Made by a program: the position numbers and the translations under genes. A DNA stretch of 64,000 nucleotides from contig NZ_BCTC01000027.1 in the NCBI RefSeq assembly GCF_001571085.1, forward strand, positions 1 through 64,000, read 5' to 3'. This document shows, in pieces, positions 18,079 to 28,743 of this stretch (position 1 is its first letter; the number at the start of each line of letters is the position of its first letter). Under the pieces are notes generated by a model that saw only the letters and a program-made list of their open reading frames with translations, did no database searches and was not told the origin of the DNA. Origin of the DNA: Azohydromonas lata NBRC 102462. GTDB taxonomy: Bacteria; Pseudomonadota; Gammaproteobacteria; Burkholderiales; Burkholderiaceae_C.

Positions 18079-18585
18079 TCATCGCCAAATGCGCTGCCAG
18101 TAGTCAGAAAGGCTACTGGAGGAATTTGCAGCCGGAGCTGCATTGATGCCCACGGGAGGCGTCACAGGCACCGGGACGATCACAGAGCCGCCTTGCCCCG
18201 GGATTTGACGCGCCGTGTCGTTCACGCCTCGCAGGGCTTCGTCGATCTGTCCGGTCACGCTACCAACTGCCTCGTGGACTTGCGCGCTCGCAATGCGGCA
18301 GACCTGCTCTTTCACCGCGTTGAAGATATCCGACAGCGAGGGGAAAGTCGGGATCGTCAGGATGCCGGTCACGCCGCTGACACAGCGCCCCAGAATGTCC
18401 GACGATGACCGGTCCTTTTGCTCCGTTTCGTCCGCTTTACGGGTGTCGTTTCCATACCCAACCTGGCCGCCTTGGACGGCCGCTGTCCCGCTGCGGCATG
18501 TCACCGCTGAGGCTTGTGTAGCCCACAGTGCGCCGGCCATTGCTGCGGCCAGGATCAACCGCGATCCGATCTTGCGGTTCACCAT
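18079..18585 (-). CDS. Secreted plasmid protein of unknown function
   Basis: A 168-residue protein with a clear signal peptide (MVNRKIGSRLILAAAMAGAL, cleaved after ASA near residue 28). The mature part has three Cys, a Gly/Ser-rich start, a helical middle (DIFNAVKEQVCRIASAQVHEAV) and a Pro/Val-rich tail. ATG at 18585 follows GGAGGAC, and an upstream open extension overlapping the giant gene is not credible. The helical middle resembles the periplasmic TraW-like protein of this plasmid only in general composition. It is probably a surface or channel accessory. Confidence 0.65.
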   Translation of the reverse strand: MVNRKIGSRLILAAAMAGALWATQASAVTCRSGTAAVQGGQVGYGNDTRKADETEQKDRSSSDILGRCVSGVTGILTIPTFPSLSDIFNAVKEQVCRIASAQVHEAVGSVTGQIDEALRGVNDTARQIPGQGGSVIVPVPVTPPVGINAAPAANSSSSLSDYWQRIWR

Positions 18586-18673
18586 CACGTTGTCCTCCAG
18601 GAAAGCCAGTTCAGACAAGGAGCACAAGCGCAAGGCGCCTCTGGGACGCCTTTGCGCAGAAACAGCGCCGCGA

Positions 18674-21600
18674 TCAAGCTGCGGCGCGCGTGCGAGCATT
18701 ACGCCGCGACCCTTTGCGAGGAGCGCCGGCCGCGACCTCCTCTCCCGCGGCCGGCTTCGCTTTTGGGGCGGAGTTCTCCAGTTGATGCACGGACGAGTCC
18801 TTGCCCCGTTGCTTGGGCAACTGGATAAAGCCAAGGCTTCGGTGCAGCGACTCATCACCCGCCGCATTGACGCGAACCTTCATCTTCTCGCGCCCGACGT
18901 TGAGCAGCATTTCATCGAAGAAGACCGGTTTGCCATCGCCGCGATGGTTGACCGCATTGCCGTATCCGATCTCGCGCCACTGCGCGTGTTTGGGATGGCC
19001 GTCATTGACACTCAAGCGAAGGTAGTTCGCCCGGACCTCTCCGGTATCCGGGTCCGGCGCCCTGCGGGCGATGTGCGCAATGACGGGCTGGCGCTTGCCC
19101 TCGATCGTGAGATAGCCCTGCAAGAAGTCCCCGGCCCCTTTGAACAGCAGCGCGCAAACCTCGTTCTTGTCGCCATTCTTCCTGTAGCCGCGCAGCACAA
19201 CCTTGGCCGGGCTCGTGTGCTTCACCGCCGGCTGGGCCCGAAGCCGCGCTTGGTACTCCTGTGCATCCTCGGGTGGGTCATAACGCCGGCCTTGCTTATC
19301 AAACCAGAACACCTCGCCATGCTCGGGCTGTGGACCCAGCCGCTGCATCTCCGCTTCGCGCTCGTGCCCGACGAACCACTCTTCGACACCGGCCCGTTGC
19401 ACGTTCCAGTATTGGTGCGCATCAATTGGAACGAGGTCTGCGGCAAGCGGCTGCCAGTCCGCGCTGTCATTGGCTGCACCATCGTCCACCTCGTTCAGCT
19501 CGGCCGTGGCCGCCACGACTTGCACCTCTGGCGCAACGGCCGGTGCGGCGCTGGCTGCAGCCACCACGGTTGTGGTGGCTTCGGCGGGCGCTGGCGCAGT
19601 TGCCGCAGGGCTGGCGCTCTCTGCCGTTTGCGTTGCCACGTGTTCGCCATGGGGCGCCGCTGGCGCAGCAGCCGCCGCAAGAGCTGGCGCAGTGGCCTGC
19701 GCTCCAGCGCTTTGGCTTGCAGGCGCTGCAGCCGCCACAGGAGCCGGCTGGGCAGCGGGTGGGGCAGATCGGGCAGCAGGTTGCGCACTGGCCGCAGCTT
19801 CGACGGATTGATTGTTTGCCGCCGCCGACGTTGAAGCCGGCGCAGCAGGCCGGCCTCCAAGTGGCGCGGGGTCTGTACTGGCGGCACTCTGCGCCAGATC
19901 CGGGGCCGTTCTGGCGATCTGCCGGCGCATGGCCTGTTGTTGGGGACTCGTGAGTTCCACTTCCAGGTTGTGCTTGACCATGAGCGCAAGCGCACGCTGC
20001 TGAAACTCCGGCGTGCCCGTGATCTCGAACCTGCCTCCCCACTTTTCCTTGGCCATCATCAGGGCCGTGAGCACCGCGTCGTCGTTGTCCGGAGCGAGCG
20101 TCTTGTGCATCAAGATCTGCTCGCCATGGTCGAAAAAGGCTGGTTCACCGTGCAGCAGGTACAACACGCTCTTGTTCGCCGCGATGGTGTACGTCATGTC
20201 GTCCAACAGCGCGCAAATGTCCGCCGCCGGCCGGGGGCGAACATCCGCCGGGTCGCTTGTGAAGCCGTTGAGCGTCCTGTCGAGTGCCGGGCGAATGCGC
20301 GGACCTTGTTGCTCAGGGATGCCGGCTGCCGTGGGCTGGTTGGACGGTGCGCCTGCCGCCGGATTCGCGTCGCGCGGCCGTGCCGCACTAGGCAGAACCT
20401 GCTGAGGTTGCTGCGCGTCCCCAGCGAAACCGGCTGCTTCCGCCTGCTCGCCTTGTGCGGTAGAGGTGGCGAGTCCCGATTCCGCGCGTGCTTGCTCGCT
20501 GTCCCGGGCGCGCCGCCCGGCCAGGCGCCGTAGCAGATCCTGGTGAATCCGGTCCTGGGTGGTCTGCGGTGCTGGCGCTGCTGCAGGGGCCGGTGCAACT
20601 GCTGTCGCCGGCGGCTGGGCGTCCGTTGATGTGGCCGTGGCCGCGATCGCAGCCTGAGCGGCTTCAAGGGTGGCTGCCATGCTCGCTGCAGGCGCTGGTA
20701 TCGCTGCGCCAGAAGCGGGGGCCTGCACGGCCTGCGACGCCTGGGCAGTGGCCTGTTCCTGCTGCGTGATGGTCGCCGACAAAGCCTGGCGCTTGTCGTA
20801 CTCAGCCTTCCACGCCTTGAATTCGTCCTGTCCCTCGCTTGTCATCTGCGAAGGGATGCCCAGGGTGGCGCGGACCAGATTGACGAAGGTTCTCTGATCC
20901 TGCCGGTCGCCGGCGAAGGCGAGCTTCGGGCCCAGGGCGTTCACCACGGTCTGCACAGTGTGCCCTTGAGCGAACAGGTCCTCCATTTCGCCGGTGAGCT
21001 GGCGACGATCTGCGATGTCGCGTTCTTGCTGGGCGTTCTGGTTCATGAAGCCGTTGGGATCGGTGCCGACTTGAACACGTGGCCGCTCGACAGCAGCTGG
21101 TTGAAGGGCCGTGACGGGCGGCTGCTCAACGGGAGCAGTAGCAGGCTGGGCAGGCGTTGGAGCTTCGTTGGCGCCTCCGACCTGTTGAAGCACTTGCTGC
21201 TGCTGCTCGACACCGAGCGAAGGGGCCAGCTGCGGGGCTTTGGCCAGCACCTCCACGGTGAACTCCGCGAGATCCACACGCAGATCGTCTTGATTGGCTG
21301 AGAGCACTTCGGGCGGTACCCGCCTGCGGCTGTACCGAATACGGTCGCCTGGCTGTGCACCTGCGCCAATCAGCGCCGCAGGCAGGCCACGGCCCCACGC
21401 CGTTCCCTCCCGACCGTCATCCTCCCTGTACTTCATGTAGTGCGTCACGCCGCTCCTGCCCTCGTGCTCCTCGTAGAGAGCGGTCCCCACTTCCTGGAGC
21501 ACGCCCTCGATGCCGCTGGGGCGGGCGGCCTGGCGGCGTGCCCTTGCCTGCACCTCCACATCGAAGCGAATCGACTCGACGGCCTTGGCTACCTGATAGT

Positions 21601-24600
21601 CCGCGCTGCGCAGCGCCTCCATGTAGGCAGGCTGCTGGACGCTAGCCATGATGTCATTGACAACTGCAACTAGATTGGCCTGTGTGCGCACCTGGCGCAG
21701 CGCGTCAGCATCCGCTTGCGCGAGGGCTGAGAGATCAGCGGCATCGAGGTCTGCAACAGCGTTGCCGCTGTCACGCAGGACCGCGTGCCGCTGCCTGATC
21801 TGCTCGACGTGGTAGGTCTCCTCGCCCACTGCTTGCGCCGCGATCACGGAAGCAGCTTCGGTATCGACGGGTGCGGTCGACGTTGACGGGTCCGAAGCAG
21901 CGGCTTCCGTCGTGACGAGTTGCACCCGGTCTTGCTCGCCCAGATCCAATGCAGAGTGTTCCGCGATCCATTGCAGCCGCTGCGCCAGCGCTTCAGCTTC
22001 GCCCTTGTCGGAGAACCTGGCCACGACAGCAAACGGGCCGCTTCTCCTGGGCACGGACACTGAGAAAAATCCCGGATCAACGCCCATGTTCGAGCCGGGT
22101 TCGACATACATGCTGTCAGGCACGACTTGCACGCCGCCAGTCCAGTCGCGAGGCAAGGCAAAACCAAGGTGCTCCTGACAGGTCTTGTCGAATTCCTGGG
22201 AATCTCGGTCCACCGCCAGCAAAGAGTCCACCGGGTCGTGTACCAAATAGGCTGATCGCAGCAGGTTCAACCGTGCCTGCGCCACGAGCGCGTCGCCCGA
22301 CGGCGGCGCTGCGCCCGGCTCCAACTGGTCCCGATCAGCAGTCGGCGCAAATGCCTGCTCTGCGGCTGTGGTGGCGGCTGGCGCTGCAGCGGCTGCAGTC
22401 GGCAGCGGCTCGGGGGACGCTGGCACCGCTGCAACTTCGACGTTCGTAGATGGCACTGGTGTGGCGACCGCGGCAGGCAGCGCAGCTTGCGAGGAAGCCA
22501 AGATGGCCGCGTCCGCATCCGGTTCGGCTGCAGCCTGCACCGCCTCCTGCAGGCCCGCGGTGGCGGGCTGTAGCGTGCCTGACAGCGTCCCCGTGGTGAC
22601 TTTGGGGGCATCGAATGAGAAACCCTCGTCCTGCCAAGCAGGGTCCAGGCTGCGAGCTGTTTTCAGCTGCGACTCCATCTGCTGCACGAGGCGTCGGTAG
22701 TGCCCGGCGATGAGCTGCGCGTCCTCACGAGGTGTTTCTTCCCGGAGAAGCCGGTTGACGCTCGCGCGGATATCCGAGACGCGCTGCTCCATCACTGTGG
22801 TGTAGGGCTGCTCGGCGCCGGTGGCATCGCTGTACATCGGTCCACGCTGGCGCATGTCGGCCAGCATGCTGTCCAAGTTCACGTCCTCCAGGACATGGTC
22901 GGTGGAGCCCGAATAGCCGTCCAGGCGAATGTGCTCAGCATGGCCCGGCCACAGGCGCGAAGAGGTGTCGCGCCGCCACCGGACATGATCGTCAAGGGTC
23001 TGGTCGCTCCAGCCCCAGGCGCTCGCATCGTGCAACTGCGTGCGCTGCTGCTCGAAGACTTGCTTGATGGCACTGTCCCGGGCTACCGCGCCGCCCTCGT
23101 AGAAAACGACCCGTGCACCTTCGGGCACAGCGGTTCCTACCGGAGCCACGATGACGGCGTGCCCGAGAGGCAGGCTGCGCGGTGCGGCTCTGGTGCCTTC
23201 TCCGTGGCTGCGCAGGCGCCACCAAGCGTCGGTCTGGCCCCATCCCGCCGGTACAGGCATCTCACGCGGGTTGGCGATGATTGCGATGCCGCCGCTCTGG
23301 GAACCCACGGTGTTGATGCTGAAGTGCACCGTGTTGCGATCTGCTGCGCTGGTTGCCTGCAAGGTCAAGCCGTCATCCCCGTGGTGCATGCCGTTCAGAT
23401 CCTCCTGCAGCCGCACCAGCAGCAGTGCGTTGCTCTGAAAGGGGACCTGCCTGTACTGGGCTAGTTGGGCCCATTGGCTGTCGGCCGCAGCGCGCAGCTC
23501 CTGCGCGCTTTGGTACTGCAGCGCCGCTGCGATGACAGCCCTGGTGTCGGCGACGTAGGCCGGATTGAGATGCGCAAGCTTTGCGTTGACCGCGGCGTTG
23601 ATTTCCGCCATGCGCAGCTCATTGGCCAGAAGTGCGCGCACCGGCGCCGGCGCCCGCTCCAGGCCTCGGGCAATGCCTTCGGGCGTGCGTGCGTGGTACT
23701 CCTGCACGAAGTCGGCGGCCAGCTGCGCATCGCGTTCCAGCGTCTTGGCTGGATCCGGCCTGTTGGCCGCGGCGACAAGGGCAGCGAGCTCTGCCTCCTG
23801 CGTGTCAGCCGTTTCTCGCCGTGCCTGCGCATCGGTGTGCCCAAACTCCGTCGCGATGATCGCCCGCGTCCTGGCAAGCCGGGCAGGCGGCAGGTGGGCA
23901 AGCTTCGCGTCGACCTCCGCAGCCAGTTCGTGCACTCGCTCTTCGTTGCGCAGCAATTGCCGGACTTCGGCCGGTGCTTGGGCCAGACCTCGAACCACGC
24001 CTGCAGGCTTGTAGTTCTGGTAGACCTGCATGAAGTCAGCAATGGCTTGCACGTCGCGCTCGCGCTGCGCCTGCACGTCGAGCGGTGAGGGGGTCTGCAG
24101 CATGGGGAGCGACAACTGGCTGGCATCGGGCTGCAGCGGCGCTAGACCGCGGACAGCCGCATCGAGCAGTGCGTCTTCAGCCGAGTCGCGCGGCAGGCTG
24201 TAGGCTCCATCCTCGACCCGGACCTGCAGAGCGCTGGCAAGCTTCTCGACGTCGGGCGCAGCGTCACGCAGCGCAGCCCGGTAGCCGTCGTGCCCGTAAG
24301 CTCGCCACCCCATCGCGAGCAACGCCAGCGAACGTTCGTTGGCCGCGGTGATTTGCCGCACGGCCTGTGCATCAGCGCGGGCCGACTCGGCAACTGCCGC
24401 TGGCGACGCGGCCTCCAGCCCTTCGCCTCGCTGTTCGATCTGAAGTAGCAGGTACTCGCTCTTGGCGAGTTCCAACTGCTGGCGGGAGGCCGCGCGGCGG
24501 GTCTCTTCCCGCAATGCCGCCGCGACTTCCTGCGCCACGACGGGCGCATGCTGGTCCAGGGCGATCCGGTAGCCGTCGTGCCTGCTGGCGCTGTCGCCCA

Positions 24601-25255
24601 TCGCCACGGCTGCGAAGTAGCGTTGCGCTGGACTGTCGATGGTGCTCAGCGAGGCTGCATCCGCGCGCACCAGATCTTCGGCCGCAGAGGCGTCGAGCGA
24701 GTCCGGAGGCATCGTGGCCAAGCGCTCGTAGGTCTGCTCGATGGCGCGGGCGGCTGCCTGTTCTTGGATGGTAGGCAACCGAGGCAACACCGGCGTGCCT
24801 GGCGTCGCCGCGGCGTCGGCTGAAGCCGCGGCCGGCGCTGGCACGTCGGCCGGCGGCTGTGCAGGCTCCAGATCCAGCGGCAGAGCTGAGGCGGACCCCG
24901 CGCGGCGGCTGTAGGTTGGCGCGTCAACGCCCACCGCGATCAACCCTGGGGAAAGCTGCTGGATTGAGGCGCGATAGCCGGCGTGCCGGGCCGCGTTGGC
25001 CCGCATGACATCAAGTACCGCTTGGCTGCTGCTGGCGCCGACCTCCTGGTACGCCATCAAGTCGGCTACGGCCCAGTGCCGCACTAAATCGGCGTCAAGG
25101 TCCTGTGGCCGTTCCAGCTGCGCCCAGGCTTGATACCGATCAGCACGCTGCTGAGTGATTTCGACCGGCAGTAGCCGGCGGTGCGCTCCCACCATGAAAC
25201 GGTGATACACCGAGTTACGGAAATCCTGGAGTGGGCTGCTCAGGGGTGCATTCAC
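18674..25255 (-). CDS. Giant polyvalent plasmid protein with LPD7-like domain (2193 residues)
   Basis: Residues 1-390 contain three related helical units with YQEVGASS, MGDSASRHDGYRIAL and MGWRAYGHDGYRAAL segments. Two tandem repeats of about 90 residues lie near 400-490 and 505-600 (ADFMQVYQ / ADFVQEYH, LAHLPPARLARTRAIIA / LAHLNPAYVADTRAVIA). An LPD7-type domain lies near 1680-1790 (VLYLLHGEPAFFDHGEQI, KWGGRFEITGTPEF). Long Ala/Pro linkers separate modules, and a last globular region occupies about 2010-2165. Large polyvalent proteins of this class travel with mobile elements and are thought to act on entry into recipients. GTG at 25255 follows GAGGAG. There is no relaxase motif. An operator-like site lies about 110 bp upstream. 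Confidence 0.75.
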   Translation of the reverse strand: MNAPLSSPLQDFRNSVYHRFMVGAHRRLLPVEITQQRADRYQAWAQLERPQDLDADLVRHWAVADLMAYQEVGASSSQAVLDVMRANAARHAGYRASIQQLSPGLIAVGVDAPTYSRRAGSASALPLDLEPAQPPADVPAPAAASADAAATPGTPVLPRLPTIQEQAAARAIEQTYERLATMPPDSLDASAAEDLVRADAASLSTIDSPAQRYFAAVAMGDSASRHDGYRIALDQHAPVVAQEVAAALREETRRAASRQQLELAKSEYLLLQIEQRGEGLEAASPAAVAESARADAQAVRQITAANERSLALLAMGWRAYGHDGYRAALRDAAPDVEKLASALQVRVEDGAYSLPRDSAEDALLDAAVRGLAPLQPDASQLSLPMLQTPSPLDVQAQRERDVQAIADFMQVYQNYKPAGVVRGLAQAPAEVRQLLRNEERVHELAAEVDAKLAHLPPARLARTRAIIATEFGHTDAQARRETADTQEAELAALVAAANRPDPAKTLERDAQLAADFVQEYHARTPEGIARGLERAPAPVRALLANELRMAEINAAVNAKLAHLNPAYVADTRAVIAAALQYQSAQELRAAADSQWAQLAQYRQVPFQSNALLLVRLQEDLNGMHHGDDGLTLQATSAADRNTVHFSINTVGSQSGGIAIIANPREMPVPAGWGQTDAWWRLRSHGEGTRAAPRSLPLGHAVIVAPVGTAVPEGARVVFYEGGAVARDSAIKQVFEQQRTQLHDASAWGWSDQTLDDHVRWRRDTSSRLWPGHAEHIRLDGYSGSTDHVLEDVNLDSMLADMRQRGPMYSDATGAEQPYTTVMEQRVSDIRASVNRLLREETPREDAQLIAGHYRRLVQQMESQLKTARSLDPAWQDEGFSFDAPKVTTGTLSGTLQPATAGLQEAVQAAAEPDADAAILASSQAALPAAVATPVPSTNVEVAAVPASPEPLPTAAAAAPAATTAAEQAFAPTADRDQLEPGAAPPSGDALVAQARLNLLRSAYLVHDPVDSLLAVDRDSQEFDKTCQEHLGFALPRDWTGGVQVVPDSMYVEPGSNMGVDPGFFSVSVPRRSGPFAVVARFSDKGEAEALAQRLQWIAEHSALDLGEQDRVQLVTTEAAASDPSTSTAPVDTEAASVIAAQAVGEETYHVEQIRQRHAVLRDSGNAVADLDAADLSALAQADADALRQVRTQANLVAVVNDIMASVQQPAYMEALRSADYQVAKAVESIRFDVEVQARARRQAARPSGIEGVLQEVGTALYEEHEGRSGVTHYMKYREDDGREGTAWGRGLPAALIGAGAQPGDRIRYSRRRVPPEVLSANQDDLRVDLAEFTVEVLAKAPQLAPSLGVEQQQQVLQQVGGANEAPTPAQPATAPVEQPPVTALQPAAVERPRVQVGTDPNGFMNQNAQQERDIADRRQLTGEMEDLFAQGHTVQTVVNALGPKLAFAGDRQDQRTFVNLVRATLGIPSQMTSEGQDEFKAWKAEYDKRQALSATITQQEQATAQASQAVQAPASGAAIPAPAASMAATLEAAQAAIAATATSTDAQPPATAVAPAPAAAPAPQTTQDRIHQDLLRRLAGRRARDSEQARAESGLATSTAQGEQAEAAGFAGDAQQPQQVLPSAARPRDANPAAGAPSNQPTAAGIPEQQGPRIRPALDRTLNGFTSDPADVRPRPAADICALLDDMTYTIAANKSVLYLLHGEPAFFDHGEQILMHKTLAPDNDDAVLTALMMAKEKWGGRFEITGTPEFQQRALALMVKHNLEVELTSPQQQAMRRQIARTAPDLAQSAASTDPAPLGGRPAAPASTSAAANNQSVEAAASAQPAARSAPPAAQPAPVAAAAPASQSAGAQATAPALAAAAAPAAPHGEHVATQTAESASPAATAPAPAEATTTVVAAASAAPAVAPEVQVVAATAELNEVDDGAANDSADWQPLAADLVPIDAHQYWNVQRAGVEEWFVGHEREAEMQRLGPQPEHGEVFWFDKQGRRYDPPEDAQEYQARLRAQPAVKHTSPAKVVLRGYRKNGDKNEVCALLFKGAGDFLQGYLTIEGKRQPVIAHIARRAPDPDTGEVRANYLRLSVNDGHPKHAQWREIGYGNAVNHRGDGKPVFFDEMLLNVGREKMKVRVNAAGDESLHRSLGFIQLPKQRGKDSSVHQLENSAPKAKPAAGEEVAAGAPRKGSRRNARTRAAA

Positions 25256-25363
25256 ATCGGCTCCTCTACAGGCGCGTCCGCCTGCGTCGAACTACTGCTA
25301 GCTGCCCGAAGAGCAGCCGGCGCTGGAGGCCGAGGTGGTTCTACAAAAGTGAACCCGACGAAC

Positions 25364-25387
25364 TCCGTACAATAGATACTATGCGGA
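25364..25387. promoter_or_regulatory. Inverted-repeat operator (site C)
   Basis: TCCGTAC and ATGCGGA enclose 10 bp, matching sites at 15606 and 54802. It overlaps the start codon of the helix-turn-helix gene at 25381 and a TACAAT -10-like box (25368-25373), and lies upstream of the divergent giant gene. Binding here would shut off or control both genes. Confidence 0.6.
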
Positions 25388-26037
25388 AAACGAGCGATGG
25401 AGAAGCACAACCAACCAGGCCGTCAAACACGGCCTTCCTTGCTATGATCAGCAGGATGCCTACAGAAGCCAAGAACTCAGCAGACACTGCCATTTGCGGA
25501 ATCCACCTAGAGAAGTGGATGATGGACAGGAAGTTGACGAAGGCGGAAGCAGCGGAAGCATTCGGGCTACAGAGGGTCAAGTGGGACGAGTTGACCCGCG
25601 ACGACCGCAAGCTGGAGCCTGTGGACGACCCGGTGGTAGCCATGCTCTATGAGGTCTACCGGCAGCACCCGAAGGCCTATCCCAGGCCGGTTCCACCTGA
25701 CATCAAGGAGTTCTTCCTGTGGCTGGGTCTTCGTGAAGACCAGCCCCAAGATTTCACGACGTTTGCGGCGTTGATTGGTCGCGCGCCGCCGACCGCATAC
25801 CGGCTTATTCGGCCGCCGAAGCTGAAAAAAGCCAGCCTTCAAGCTAAAAATAAACCGAGCCCGAGTCGGTCGGTCCTTCGTTGGATTGAAGCCTTGCGTC
25901 GATTAAACCTTACTCCCCGGCAAACCTTGAAGTTGATGGTTGACGTGGCGGCCTCAGTAGGTCAGCGACAGCAAGCAGGCAATGTATTGTCGGAGGGATG
26001 GTCTAAGCAGGATGCGGCAGCGGAGCAGACTGATTAG
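25381..26037 (+). CDS. Helix-turn-helix protein, candidate transfer regulator
   Basis: A 218-residue protein. Residues 42-90 (LEKWMMDRKLTKAEAAEAFG, LQRVKWDELTRDD) look like an XRE-type helix-turn-helix. A second similar unit at about 105-150 (FTTFAALIGRAPPTAYRL) suggests a duplicated DNA-binding fold. The C-terminus is helical with a disordered end. No ribosome binding site precedes ATG 25381, and the -10-like TACAAT ends only 7 bp upstream, so a leaderless message is possible. ATG 25444 or 25456 are alternatives. It is divergent from the giant gene and overlaps site C, consistent with autoregulation. Regulator of the TCCGTAY-N10-ATRCGGA regulon is an inference. Confidence 0.65.
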   Translation: MRKTSDGEAQPTRPSNTAFLAMISRMPTEAKNSADTAICGIHLEKWMMDRKLTKAEAAEAFGLQRVKWDELTRDDRKLEPVDDPVVAMLYEVYRQHPKAYPRPVPPDIKEFFLWLGLREDQPQDFTTFAALIGRAPPTAYRLIRPPKLKKASLQAKNKPSPSRSVLRWIEALRRLNLTPRQTLKLMVDVAASVGQRQQAGNVLSEGWSKQDAAAEQTD

Positions 26038-26054
26038 GCAGGGCCACCGCATGC

Positions 26055-26729
26055 ATGCATCGAATTGAACTTTCAACAATCGTGTTCGTTGAACACAGAT
26101 TGAAATCACTGGAGCTGCACGAGTGCTCGTTGCCGCTGGCCAATCCTATTCAGGGGGCCTTTGCGGGTATTTATGGCACTCGTAGCAAACCAGAAGCGTT
26201 CGTTGCTGCACGGGAACATGCGGATCGCAACCGCATGGACTACACCGTGGTGGACTTGGTTGTGGAACTGGAGCACAAGCCCAACCCCACGGTAATGAAG
26301 ACGCCGGAGCTGAGCCAGTACGACTTCTTCAGCATGCTGCGAATGGCCAGTGCAATGAACCGTGATGTGGCGGAGTGGATTCGTGCTGGCTTGGCACCCA
26401 ATGACCCGCGTGTGGCGCAGATTGACGATGAGCAGATCGCAGCGACGCTGGCCAACGAACCTTCACTGTTCGGCGTGTTGGCAGATTCACCTGCTTGCCG
26501 TCACTTGCGATTGATTGCGTGTCCTGTGCTGACCGAGTTCAGCGACCACTTCCTCAATGCCGGCATCGTCCCGTTCCGCCACTGGTCGGCCATAAAAGAG
26601 GCGACGTGCCGGTTCGATCCGACCGTCCACGTGAAGCTCAGTCCACCGCCTCAACTGGCGTCTTCGACGTCTGCAGCTTCAGCATCGCCAAGCGTGGCTC
26701 CTCGCGCCAGCAAGCCCAGGTCTCGCTGA
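26055..26729 (+). CDS. Hypothetical protein
   Basis: A 224-residue soluble protein of no recognised family, 17 bp downstream of the helix-turn-helix gene and probably co-transcribed. The N-terminal half mixes strands and helices (DYTVVDLVVELEHKP). The last 30 residues are Ser/Ala/Pro-rich. AGGCAGGG lies about 11 bp before ATG 26055. No membrane span, signal peptide or metal-site pattern stands out. Confidence 0.65.
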   Translation: MHRIELSTIVFVEHRLKSLELHECSLPLANPIQGAFAGIYGTRSKPEAFVAAREHADRNRMDYTVVDLVVELEHKPNPTVMKTPELSQYDFFSMLRMASAMNRDVAEWIRAGLAPNDPRVAQIDDEQIAATLANEPSLFGVLADSPACRHLRLIACPVLTEFSDHFLNAGIVPFRHWSAIKEATCRFDPTVHVKLSPPPQLASSTSAASASPSVAPRASKPRSR

Positions 26730-26883
26730 ACCGTGCTGTCCCTGCGTGGGCAATAGGCGCACGTAAGAGCCGTTGCCCTGCCGGGCTGAGCGCCCAGTTC
26801 GCTGGCGCAGCAGGCACCAGTGCCAGCGGCTGGGTTCATTGCAGGGCATAGGCCCGCTTTAAGCAAAACGGCGTCGCTCTGAA

Positions 26884-26918
26884 TTACGTAATTACGTAAT
26901 TACGTAATTACGTATAAT
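26884..26918 (+). promoter_or_regulatory. Promoter with four phased TTACGTAA operator repeats
   Basis: Four copies of the palindrome TTACGTAA follow each other without gaps (26884, 26892, 26900, and 26908 with last base T). The last copy runs into a perfect TATAAT at 26913-26918. A -35 box would fall inside the repeats and is weak (AATTAC). The arrangement looks like a repressor-operator array, or activator sites, for the small gene starting at 26953. Confidence 0.65.
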
Positions 26919-26952
26919 CTGAGCTCTTGGTTCACTGCACTTAGGATTCACC

Positions 26953-27204
26953 TTGAATCTCACGTTCCACGGCAACCTGACCGAGGCCATCGTCAGCTTG
27001 GAAGCCGGGGCCAGTGTCCTGGTGCCTTGCGGCCGGCGAACCGTGCAATCGGTCATGTCCACCATCGCATCTTTGCCAGGCAAACGCGGTCTGCCCTCCA
27101 ACGAGTTTTCGCAGCGCAAGGCTCTGCTGATCATTGACGAGAAGGTGATGCCCATGGTCGTCGTGATCGTCACTCGGAAGAGGGCATCTGGCAGCGACGA
27201 GTGA
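26953..27204 (+). CDS. Small protein downstream of the TTACGTAA array
   Basis: An 83-residue protein, start TTG at 26953 with AGGA 6-9 bp upstream and a TATAAT box 35 bp upstream. It has a compact beta/alpha composition (EAIVSLEAGASVLVPCG, ALLIIDEKVMPMVVVIV) and a basic tail. No family was recognised. Because the operator-like repeats sit at its promoter and related half-sites occur near 28.7 kb, it may be the autoregulated DNA-binding protein of that system. This is inference only. Confidence 0.55.
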   Translation: MNLTFHGNLTEAIVSLEAGASVLVPCGRRTVQSVMSTIASLPGKRGLPSNEFSQRKALLIIDEKVMPMVVVIVTRKRASGSDE

Positions 27205-27442
27205 TTGCGGCCAGCACAGGCTGGTGGCAGACCCTCTTGCCCGGTTTGCAATAAGTCACGGCAGTGCACTTCCACCCGCAGTCCAACTTAGGAATGAGTA
27301 AACATATCCACGACTACAGCGCCGTGCTTTTAAATAATTAGCTGTCTTGGGGAAACCGGATGCCATGTTGGGCAATTTCCATTTGAACCCTTAAGTGCTC
27401 TTGCTCGTAGCAAGGAGAAGGACAGAGCAACCGTCTTGGCTG
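27205..27442. other. Region between the small gene and the IS110 transposase
   Basis: There is no gene here. One end of the IS110 element must lie in this stretch, but IS110 elements lack long terminal inverted repeats, so I could not fix the junction. Confidence 0.4.
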
Positions 27443-28546
<1,104 letters not shown>

Positions 28547-28661
28547 TCCGAAGCCTCTCTCTGAAGATACAAGGCTCACACTTGCTGCAACGCAACACAC
28601 GAGAGCATCTTGCGAAGCACGCCATCCAGGCACGGCCACCCGGTTCATTGAGTGCATTGCC

Positions 28662-28705
28662 TTACGTACAACATGGAAAATCCGTGATGGCATGTAATTA
28701 CGTAC
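28662..28705. promoter_or_regulatory. Two TTACGTAC sites upstream of the gene at 28744
   Basis: TTACGTAC occurs at 28662-28669 and 28698-28705, 36 bp apart. Both match seven of eight bases of the TTACGTAA unit repeated at 26884-26915. They lie upstream of the plus-strand gene at 28744 and could place it in the same regulon. Confidence 0.45.
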
Positions 28706-28743
28706 AGTGAGTGATGAATTATTTAAGACCCATAAATTGATGC

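Noticed and set aside
18215-19834. Plus-strand frame of 539 codons
   Set aside because: It is antisense to the 3' part of the giant gene and the adjacent secreted-protein gene; low-complexity Arg-rich product.
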